Below, piece by piece: positions 55,636 through 64,000 of a DNA stretch of 64,000 bases; positions within the stretch are counted from its first letter, which is position 1, and every line of letters begins with the position of its first letter. The position numbers were made by a program, and so were the translations under genes. A model generated the notes under the pieces. The model ran no database searches. It was given only the letters and a program-made list of their open reading frames with translations, and was not told the DNA's origin. Source of the stretch: Argyresthia goedartella (taxonomy: Eukaryota; Arthropoda; Insecta; Lepidoptera; Argyresthiidae); assembly GCA_949825045.1 (NCBI GenBank), contig OX463836.1:13045829-13109828 (forward strand). The letters are read 5' to 3'.

Positions 55636-56541
55636 AGGGTTCCGTACCCGAAGGGTGCCAAACGGGACCCTAAGCCTCCGCTGTGCGTCCGTCCGTCTGT
55701 CACCAGGCTGTATCTAATGAACCGTGATAGTTAGACAGTTGAAATTTTCACAGATGATGTATTTCTGTTGCCGCTATTACAACAAATACTATTAGTGGCC
55801 CTGTGGGCAGTAGTCCTCGCTAACAGGAGGGACTGTGAACCAATTTATATGTAAGTATTTTGGATTCAGTCAAAATCAAGTAGTTAAGTAGCCGCATCAA
55901 TAACTTTGTAAACTATATTTTGCGATTTAAAATACAATCTATTGACTTTTCACGAAAATAGTTATGGTCTATTTCACTCACTCTCATGGTCTGTATAGAT
56001 CCTCTTTACTAATCCGTCTCCTACTTCGAGGAGTCCAAACTTGGTACGTTTTGAAAATATTTCTTGGATTTTCAGAAAACAGGCGGCCGACAGGTAATCG
56101 TGTAGTATATTTTTAGAACCGGCTCATGGAGCCCTTTAATTTGATACCGCACACGATAGGTTTCGGAAAAAAAAAATCCCCCCGTCCCCCCAAGGGGAAC
56201 ATCGAAAAAAGCTCTCGACAAAAAATCTGTTAATTCCAGGAACACGTGTGCCAAGTTTTTTGAGGATCGCTTGGAAACTGTGGCCCCTAGACCGGAACTG
56301 ACAGAAACACACATAGACAGACGAAAGCAAAATCTCTCTCTAAAATCAGCTCGCTCGGTCAAAAAAACAGAATAAAATAAATATTTAAGGGGGCTCCCAT
56401 AGAGTGTGAAAGTAGCCAATAACTTTGTAAACAACATTTTGATATTAAAAATCCAAACTATTCACTCCACACCATCCCTACCACTGTACGGTGGTAAGGA
56501 ACCCTTCGTGCGCGAGTTCTACTCGCACTTGACCGGTTTTT
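55636..56541 (+). repeat. GGTTCCGTAC repeat interrupted by element D
   Basis: Left part 55636-55794 ends ACAACAAATACT; right part 56367-56541 resumes AACAGAATAAAATAAATATT and ends CGCACTTGACCGGTTTTT. In the intact copies the two are adjacent. Confidence 0.75.
55795..56366 (+). mobile_element. interspersed element D, nested copy
   Basis: The first ~430 bp match the reverse complement of 38575-39027 in FAR intron 1 (CCCTGTGGGCAGTA, GTTTTGAAAATATTTCTTGG-like, CCGCACACGATAGG). No coding region and no inverted termini seen. Confidence 0.65.
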
Positions 56542-56649
56542 AATTTTCAGTTCTTTTATCTTTTCTTTTGAATCCATCGCCAGCCCGACGCAGGGTTTGT
56601 TTTATTTGTTTAAAGATTTATAAATTAGTCAAGTACAGATTATAATTGA

Positions 56650-57004
56650 AATAATAGTAGTTTATATGACTGCTACATAATGGAGGGCATTAATACTCGA
56701 GACTACATTCATAATAATATCACTCGAGAGTTATAATGCCTAATTATGTACAGTTACATACACTAGTTTATCTACACACATATCATAAACTCTGTTTGAT
56801 GTGTTCAGGAACCGCATGTTTGACCGGCATTGTAGCATTGATCATTGCTCTGCAGTTGTTTAGCTTGTTCTGTAGTACCAAATTCACAGACAAACTAGGG
56901 GCGGCACGCAGGCGGGCGTCGGCGTTCGAAATTTGAATGTCATAATTTGTCAATTTTTTGTTTTAGATGCAGTAAAGAGGGTTTATGATACGTGTGTAGA
57001 TAAA
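56650..57004 (+). mobile_element. inverted-repeat element family E, copy 3
   Basis: TTTATCTACACACATATCAT at 56767 and ATGATACGTGTGTAGATAAA ending 57004, with the left flank shared with copy 1. Open frame MCSGTACLTGIVALI to ASAFEI intact. Confidence 0.7.
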
Positions 57005-57077
57005 AGATATTATAAAACTAATATCATCATTAAACGCATTATTAATTACCAAATTAATTTTAAATATTCATTGAATA

Positions 57078-57345
57078 GAGCTCCGTGGTCTAATCGGTGT
57101 CACGCTTGCTTCTCACACAGGAGATGCAAGTTCGATTCCTGACCATGTACCAATAAGATAATTCACTTATTATCGTACATTATCGGACGTGCTGTAGGTC
57201 CCGGCTACTATCGCTACGTGGTAGTGGTCGAAAAACCCCTCCACCAACCCGCACTGAGCCAGCGTAGTGAAGTATGGCTTAATCTTACTCGTATTCGGGT
57301 AAGGGCCTGTGCCCCTTGGTGGGGACATTGATGAGCTACATTATC
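57078..57345 (+). repeat. tRNA-derived SINE (second family), full length
   Basis: A box GTGGTCTAATCGG, B box AGTTCGATTCC, body GTCCCGGCTACTATCGCTAC and CACTGAGCCAGCG, as in 36985-37205. Confidence 0.75.
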
Positions 57346-57424
57346 ATATTCATTGAATATGTTAGGCTGAACGTTTATTTTGATTGTTATTTTTTGCGAT
57401 ATGACGTGGCAGATATTTGCACAT

Positions 57425-57550
57425 GCGCAGTAGTACAGTCCCCGCCACCACTCAAGCCGCGGGGCGCCACCGTGTCTTCTTGCCAGAGAGATATACGTAT
57501 TTAGTTCCTCTTTCCGTCGCAGGACATGGGTGGAGGCGCGGACTGTAGAT
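57425..57550 (+). repeat. interspersed repeat (inverted copy at 31580-31695)
   Basis: GGGCGCCACCGTGTCTTCTTGC and CGTCGCAGGACATGGGTGGAG match the opposite strand of 31580-31695. Confidence 0.55.
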
Positions 57551-57769
57551 ATGTTGCGCGCGCGCATGTATTTAACATAAGCCCGACATTTACCCAATTT
57601 CTTGTTACGTGCATTGTATTTTTATTTCCTTGCACATTGCTTATTTCATGATATACGATGATTTTCGACTCGTAGTGTCGATTTATAAAGACGCTCGCTC
57701 GTAAATAAAAATGCACTTGTAGAACTCTAGTATTAGCAGAATGTACATTGTGTTTGTGTTGCAATCGGC

Positions 57770-57905
57770 GCTTTGCTTCCCAAGCAACAGGTCCTGGGTT
57801 CGAATCCCAGCTGGGGAGGAAGAAAAATCCCAGGTGTTGGATGTTTTTATGTGTGTGACGTCGCTGTATCTGGTTCCCAAGACACAGGACATCTTGTAGT
57901 GTGGT
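57770..57905 (+). repeat. tRNA-derived SINE (first family)
   Basis: B box GGGTTCGAATCCCAG, tail GTGTGTGACGTCGCTGTATC and GGTTCCCAAGACACAGGA. Confidence 0.7.
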
Positions 57906-57930
57906 CAGATCAATGTGTGTGCCTGCGTGT

Positions 57931-58286
57931 TGTCAAAACGGTTAGTTGATAAACTAACGCGGTAGTTGATAAACTATCGACAGATAGTAAACCAGACTAA
58001 CAGGGTTTATATTTTACGTTTCTTTTGTTCTTACATGTCAATCTAACACGAAGACTATTCGTCTAGTCTTCACCCAAGCTACCGCAGTGTTTGACCTGTT
58101 ATTTCGTTTCAAATTATGTAAGTTTAAACCAGTTTACTATTTAACAGTTTTAACCGTTATTAGTTGATCAACTAACGCGTTATATAGTAAGCAGTGCGCT
58201 ACAGTTTACCATCTTTCGATAGTTGACCAGCTTACGAGAAAAAAAAACATTAGTTTATCAACTAACGGTTTTGACAATCTTACGGC
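57931..58286 (+). mobile_element. inverted-repeat element family B, copy 2
   Basis: TGTCAAAACGGTTAGTTGAT left end (outermost bases lost) and ATCAACTAACGGTTTTGACA...TCTTACGG right end; core CTTCACCCAAGCTACCGCAG. Confidence 0.8.
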
Positions 58287-58954
58287 GACATATACTTATG
58301 CCTCTGCCAACTAATCTGGGATTAGAGTCGCCATGTCATGCTTAAATCACCTATTGCGCCAAACCCGAGGTATTTTCCCCATTAGTCGTACAATTAGACT
58401 CAGGTTCACACAAAGTGTGTAAGCACTAAGCACATAATTATCGAGACCTAACAATAGGGCCTAGATTTGTCGCGTGGATATTCTAGATTTTCCGATTGAC
58501 AGTGAGAATGGACGGGCAGAACAAAGGTACAGCTGGGAAAATCTAGGTTTTTTTGTGTCTATTTGAGGATATTAAAGTTAGAAATGTACATACATGTATT
58601 TTTTCAACTTCTAATAATTACTATTACATTAGTTCCCCACCCAGTTCAGTGAGTGAAATTCACGTGGCTAGAAAGTGGAATAAGACTTACAAGAACATAT
58701 AAATTTGTATGGAGTTGTCAAAGTTTTCTTGAGTATAATCTTTTTCCGAAAGGACTTTAGAAAGCGGACGGTTTCAGATGCTTTTGCCGATTTTTCCTAT
58801 GCATTATAGGTGCATTTAGAGACGATATCAAAAACCCCGAAGTGTCGGAAATCGTTAGTTTTCGAGTTTTTTTTTTCAAAACGCCAATTGCTAACATTCG
58901 GGGCGGTGGGGATGTGGGAGTAAGGGTGGGGAACAGGTGGGGAACGACGGATTT
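58287..58954. other. no gene seen
   Basis: No recognisable coding region or repeat. Confidence 0.4.
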
Positions 58955-59475
58955 TGCCTATTTTTAGCCACAATAACCTATTCTAGCCAAATTTGGCTTT
59001 AATTTGCATAAGCTCCGCTCCGCTACGCTCCGATGCTTATTCTAAGTGCTAACCTAACCTATAATGTAATTAAAATTTAGCCATAATAACCTACTTTAGC
59101 CAAATTTGGCTTTTATTTGTATACGCTCCGGAGATGCTTATTCTAAGTGCTAACCTAACGTATAATGTAATTAAAAATTAGCCATAATAACCTACTTTAG
59201 CCAAATTTGGCTTTTATTTGTATACGCTCCGGAGTTGCTTCTTCTAAGTGCTAACCTAACCTATAATGTAATTGAAATTTAGCCACAATAACCTACTTTA
59301 GCCAAATTTGGCTTTGGCTTAACCTATAACCCTATTGAAATTTAGCCACAATAACCTACTCTAGCTAAATTCGGCTTTTCTTTGCATACGCTCCGCTCTG
59401 GGGTTGCTTCTTCTAAGTTCTAACCTAACCGATAATCCAATTGATATTTAGCCACAATAACCTACGCAAGCCAAA
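58955..59475. repeat. minisatellite, ~101-113-bp unit, about 5 copies
   Basis: TAGCCA(T/C)AATAACCTA recurs at 58965, 59078, 59179, 59280, 59343 and 59449, each followed by TAGCCAAATTTGGCTTT and, further on, CTAACCTAACCTATAATG. One unit (59280-59342) is shortened to 63 bp. Confidence 0.9.
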
Positions 59476-60858
59476 GTAGTTGTTCAAAGCGACTCAAACG
59501 AAAGGAAACTGTTCACTGACGCGAATGCAAGCAATGAAGGCCTAAAAGGACCAGATTAAAGGGCCGTAAAACATAATAAAAAAGAAAAAAAAATGAATGA
59601 ATTAGGCTTTCTGAAAGAATGAAAAGAATACATTGAAACAAGCACAAGTCCAAAAACGCAAAAAAACGAGTTTGCGACGCAAAAATATAACCGAAAAAAG
59701 CTTTATTACAATGAAAATTCGGTTTAATGCACACTTTCATCTATGTATTCTCATTTTACAAAAAGCGTACAACGAAACGTAACACATTTTGTGGTGATTA
59801 TTGTGTGTGTTATACAAAAAGCCAAATTTTATCGATTTTCAAAAAATCATATCTGAAAAACTATTGAGTTCCGACACCTGAAATTTTAGACCGTGTTTAA
59901 ATGACCCAAAACTATCTACCAAAAAATAACGAGAGCTTCAGCTAATCGCCCGTTTTCTAAAGTCTAGCCCTTATTCCGCCTTAGTGTATTTTTAGGGAAA
60001 ACTGTCACATTGTCACTGATTTCGGTCATTTTGAGTTGTAGAATTAGGCTGCTGCGTCTGAACTACTGCTACCCTTGGAAAACTCACCTAGGCATAACCT
60101 CACCTCTCACTAGAATGATCCGCTCATACAATGCACTGCACTCAAGTACCGAACTTGTCGTCGATGATTTTTATTGCAACGTTCCTGTCTTTATTGAAAC
60201 TTTATGGCGATTTTCACAAAATTGCAGTTCTTTAAAAAAAAAAACGAAAACTTATTATTTCCGACGGTTCGCGTATTTTGAAACCATCTATAAATCCACT
60301 AATAAAGCATGGAAAGAATCAGCAAAAGCATCTGAAACCGCCCTTCCTTAATTAAAATCCTCTTACTAATAATTAGTAGTAGTAGTAAATCCTCTTACTA
60401 ATAGTAGTAAAAGTAATTGACCATTGTAAACAAAATTTTGCATGATTTGGTCACCTGTAAGTGGTTAAACCACAGAACATTCAATTATGCCTATTATTTA
60501 ATGTTCTGTGGGTTAAATATTTAGAAAGCATACTGGAAGGGGTAGTTTTAAGAAAATGGTGCTCCTAAATATATAAATAAAAATAAATAAATTAAATAAC
60601 CCGTTTGATAAAAGCGTGATAAACATCATCGAACTGTCTTAAAAAAACGAAAAACCCATTAAAAACAGGAAAGCATACGATGTCACTATCGCGTGTAAAA
60701 AAAGGAATCATATTTCCTGAATAAGAAGGTCCTGAGATAAACTAATTACACTTAAGTTATTCACAGCATGCCTACTACCTACGAGTTTACTCGTAAAACC
60801 TTAAGTATTATCAATAATGATATCACGTAGGTATTGGAAAATATTCAATCAAACTTAC
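59476..60858. other. no gene established; open frame at 60010-60351 (+) of unknown nature
   Basis: The 113-codon plus-strand frame at 60010-60351 ends in Lys-rich sequence (TNKAWKESAKASE). RSYNAL...DDFYCNVPVF has a faint look of a LINE C-terminus, but there is no catalytic motif. Otherwise AT-rich. Confidence 0.3.
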
Positions 60859-60985
60859 CTTACAAAAGGCTCACAAAATTTTCAATTGCCCAGACTCCAA
60901 AAAGCCACTTCCAAGATTGAAAACCTTTTTCCAACAATACTTTTTGCTAACACTCGACACAAAACGAAAATGTGAACACACGGCG
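60859..60985 (-). promoter_or_regulatory. candidate 5' non-coding exon and start region of FAR
   Basis: On the minus strand TGTAAG|GTAAGTTT at 60859/60858 is a strong splice donor, and a TTTATATC lies about 160 bp upstream (61023-61030). A non-coding exon must exist because FAR exon 1 has its own acceptor directly before the ATG. This is the best donor I noticed upstream, but the link is inference; other first exons are possible. Confidence 0.35.
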
Positions 60986-61689
60986 GAAATTCGATTTTGC
61001 AACCGCACGGTACGGCGTCTCGATATAAAGTGATGGAAAACGGTACATGTATTGTAACATCAAAAGAATTTAATAACGTTTTGCAAGATCACAAACCCGT
61101 AATAATACTTTGGGTCTACTTTACCTCGTTAGTAAATTGAAATAATTAGAAATGAAGTGACGAAACCGACGACGCATCATTAGAAGTGATCCGATAATGA
61201 ATTGTAATGGCTTCTTGATTAAACTGCGGAGGTTTTTCTGAATTGTGTTGGGTCTGATGAGACAATAATTAATATTTTCACAGTTAGGGCGATTGGATCA
61301 CTTCTTGTCTGGATGTCTCTTTTGCTCAGAAACGCGTGGAGGTATCAAGTTAAAATTACTATGAATTAGTCAAGTCTATGATCCCTTGAAGTTGCGAAAA
61401 AAACAAACTTATCGATATCAAACGCTATCATAATAAATCTCCGTTTATGTCACAATTTCGCTGAACAGCTTAGCAGGAAATCAAAGGAAACACTCAGAAA
61501 CCGTTTGTACTGCCGTCATAATAATGAAATTTGTGCGGAACTCTCGATTCGGCCGGTTTTTTCCGGTACTCACGAGCTAACAGTACCCCTGTCATTCATA
61601 TGCAAAAAAGCGTCGTGACCTGTTAAAATATACAAACGTACAGAATGAAATTTAATCAGCTGACCAGATTGGGGAGTGATATAATTATA

Positions 61690-61845
61690 GTACCTATCAA
61701 TAAGAAAAACTTTCCCTAAGAAAAATATGATCGCAAATGAAAAAAAAATATCCCTCCGTACATTACAAGTTCCTATGGGAGACCCATTTATTTTTCTTTT
61801 GCGACCATATGTTTCTTGGGAAAAGTTGTTCATAATTATGGGTCA
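61690..61845. repeat. imperfect palindromic repeat
   Basis: AACTTTCCCTAAGAAAAATA...GATCGCAAATGAAAAA is mirrored by TTTTCTTTTGCGACCATATG...TTGGGAAAAGTT. A one-sided copy of the right arm occurs at 45755-45810. Confidence 0.6.
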
Positions 61846-62234
61846 TTCCCCAAAATATGGTCTTCTAATTAAATGTCAACCTGTATACATATTTATAAGC
61901 AAAACATTTTTTTAACGGGTTAAAATGCTAATTACCGTAAAATGTGGCGTAAAGTCATCCAGATACGAAAAGAAAATAAGTCTTAGGAAATAATAATTAC
62001 AGCAATCCCGTTTAAACCTCTTTTACGGTACTGTTAGATTTATTAAGCTTGTTCTAAAAAACCTATGCGCTCGCGCAGGGTTAATGACGTAAACTATTGT
62101 CAACCTAAAGAGCATGCATGAGAATGGTAGTCATATTAGACGAGTACGTAATGGCTTGTACTTGTATTCTGTGGTATAGATACTTTAACTTGATGGTATA
62201 ACATGTATCTGCATCTTACACTAAACATCCGTAT

Positions 62235-62528
62235 TAATAAACATGTAAAAACTTAAATTATAATAAAATGGGAAATAATAAACTGCACATCAAAAATACT
62301 GATTTGCACAGCAAATATCAGGGCAAAATGCTGCGGTAGCTTAGGTGTGTTAGGTTGAACATGAAAGATCAACAAAAAATATTTAAAACATAAACTTAAA
62401 TACACATAAAATATTAGAACATAAAAAGTGTTTTTGTTGATTCGTTTTTGCTGTGCAAATCAGTATTTTTGATGTGCGATTAAATACTAGCCTTTATTAA
62501 CACGTAAAAACTTAAATTATAATAAAAT
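62235..62528 (-). mobile_element. inverted-repeat element family A, copy 5, between ~33-bp direct repeats
   Basis: Element at 62270-62492 (GGGAAATAATAAACTGCACA start, GATGTGCGATTAAATACTAG end, reversed relative to copies 1-4). GTAAAAACTTAAATTATAAT flanks it on both sides (within 62235-62269 and 62497-62528). Confidence 0.75.
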
Positions 62529-63052
62529 TAAGCTTACTATGGTTTGTTACGGTACAATGATACTATCTTTTATCCGCCCAGAATAGAGAAAACGTATGAC
62601 TGTAAACCTAGTATTTGCTTGGCAAAAATGCTGGTTTTGCCTGCAAAAAATTAACGGGATTAGAAATACAGGCTTCGTTTGACGAAATTACTGAACTGGA
62701 ATCTAAAAACAGCAACTTAAAATCATGATCTAAGAAACATAAAATACAAAACGAGCGTTGGATGTTGTTGATCTTACTTGTTCAACCTAACACGAAAGAT
62801 AAAGGGGGATTTGCTCAACCACTTTATCCTTCTCCTACCCTGACCCACCCCTTCGCCCAGACAGTCTTTATTTAGCCAATAAACGGTGGCTAAGCCATTC
62901 AGTAATTTTGTCACGCAAAACAATAATTTTATCGCGTAATTCAGTATTGTTGTCGCTCATTTCAGGAAATTCCGCTGTTCTTGTTCATTTGCTCAATTCG
63001 TTTTTTATTCGGTCCTTTTATTATTTCCCTTTCTGAATTCGCTACTTACCAT
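62529..63052. other. no gene seen; short core fragment at 62765-62825
   Basis: TTGTTCAACCTAACACGAAAG at 62779-62799 is a piece of the core shared by families A-C. Nothing else recognisable. Confidence 0.4.
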
Positions 63053-63200
63053 GATGCGGGACGCGCCGCCTATGCCGTAGGTTATTCGGTTGCGTTGTAA
63101 GTCAGTACGGGAGATGCCGTAAATATTTGAAAAAGTGTAAAAGTAAGTACGGCACTGCCAGTCGTGTTTTCTATAAAGAACCATAAGAGCAGTTTTTAGA
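63053..63200 (-). other. exon-like open frame with strong splice donor, unidentified
   Basis: The minus strand is open from a stop near 63210 through ATG and reads RTYFYTFSNIYGISRTDLQR onward to GGASRIM, where ATG|GTAAGT at about 63052 makes a near-consensus donor. A possible acceptor (GGCAG) lies near 63153. No domain is recognised. It could be an upstream exon or a repeat with chance coding; the evidence does not decide. Confidence 0.3.
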
Positions 63201-63210
63201 GTCGCATCAT

Positions 63211-64000
63211 ATTAATATCTTATACGCGTAGGAACATTCGAACGCACACAATCGAAGATTGAAAATTCATGTGTGCGTGCATTTTCTAGGGAGTATTTTA
63301 ATATCCATTAACCGTGATTTTGTGTATGAAGAATGTACACGATTGTTCAAGTAGTGTCACGCCAAATACAAATGTAGTATTAAAAATATAACAGAAGGTT
63401 GTGAATGCTGGTTAGCGCCTATTTTTGTGTGTCTAAATAAATAAATCACGTGGACTATTATTTGCAGGTAGATAATTAAATACTGTTGTTTATATAGTGC
63501 TAACTAAAAAAATGATTTTTCTCAAAAATAGTATGAAATGTCCCCGTAGCATCTGTGAAGATAGATAGTATCCGAAAGTGACTCATCCTGGACAATTTTT
63601 AGAAGTGTCCAGTAAGTAAGTATGAAATCCCATTACATATCATAATATTTCAATATATAACTATTTTTTTCTTCAAAGATAAGCTAAGGAGGTTATTGGC
63701 AGATGGAGGTTAAGGGCCTTTAATAAAAAGGAGGTACCATAGAGGTTGACAGGTCAGAATTGCACTATGTAAAACGGCGGCAAGCTCATTTCATTTGTAT
63801 TTTTTATTATTTTGTTGCTAATTAGGAATTAGGAATTCGATACTAACAGAAGAAAAACACGAATAAAATAAAATATTCACAATAAACATGAAACTAATAC
63901 GAAATTTATGTATCTATGCTATTGGAATTGAGGCAGTATCATCAACAACATACAGCAATTTAAAAAAAAGTCGCTCTCGTATTTTGGCGGGATTGACTTC
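63211..64000. other. no gene seen
   Basis: No recognisable coding region, RNA gene or repeat structure. Confidence 0.4.

Noticed and set aside
56072..56437. 121-codon minus-strand frame as a gene
   Set aside because: Lies inside element D and the interrupted repeat; no domain, and the intronic copy does not keep the frame.
57214..57597. 127-codon minus-strand frame as a gene
   Set aside because: Runs across a SINE and an interspersed repeat; composition reflects these repeats.
59000..59475. CRISPR-like array
   Set aside because: Units are whole-length tandem repeats without distinct spacers, in a eukaryotic context; it is a minisatellite.

Overview
The window looks like nuclear DNA of a lepidopteran insect (moth or butterfly). 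It is AT-rich, non-coding sequence dominates, and it is crowded with mobile elements of the mix common in Lepidoptera: copia, gypsy and BEL/Pao LTR elements, jockey/CR1-like and RTE-like LINEs, tRNA-derived SINEs, mariner-like elements and many small inverted-repeat elements. No database search was possible, so the order is inferred from gene structure and repeat character.

Layout. 1-3.4 kb: a mariner-like transposase fragment abutting the 3' half of a copia element, then a decayed gypsy fragment. 3.4-5.8 kb: a three-level nest of LINEs. 5.8-14 kb: small repeats, inverted-repeat elements and LINE scraps. 14.4-19.8 kb: a structurally complete BEL/Pao element (identical-length LTRs, 5-bp target duplication) inserted in a THAP zinc-finger exon. 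Its polyprotein has lost the reverse transcriptase and part of the integrase by an in-frame deletion. 20.9-21.4 kb: an RTE-type LINE fragment.

22.9-39.15 kb (minus strand): the one clear host gene, a fatty acyl-CoA reductase. I could assemble 13 coding exons with GT/AG borders, compatible phases and no internal stop, giving 496 residues from Met to stop. It has the Rossmann NAD(P)H motif, the YxxxK active site, a sterile-type C-terminal domain and a C-terminal membrane segment. A splice acceptor just before the ATG implies a non-coding 5' exon; a candidate lies near 60.9 kb, which would give a first intron of about 21.7 kb that holds most of the 39-61 kb repeats.

39-64 kb: intronic or intergenic sequence with SINEs, at least seven inverted-repeat element families, a repeat ending in a CGCACTTGACCGG-type terminus, a roughly 101-113-bp minisatellite, and no other gene I can identify.

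The most unusual observations are two independent tandem arrays inside the reductase gene. Each has copied the 3' end of a coding exon together with its 5' splice site (127-bp unit behind exon 5, 74-bp unit behind exon 2). Also notable are three small transposon families with unrelated termini that share one internal core, and the BEL insertion that splits a THAP domain.
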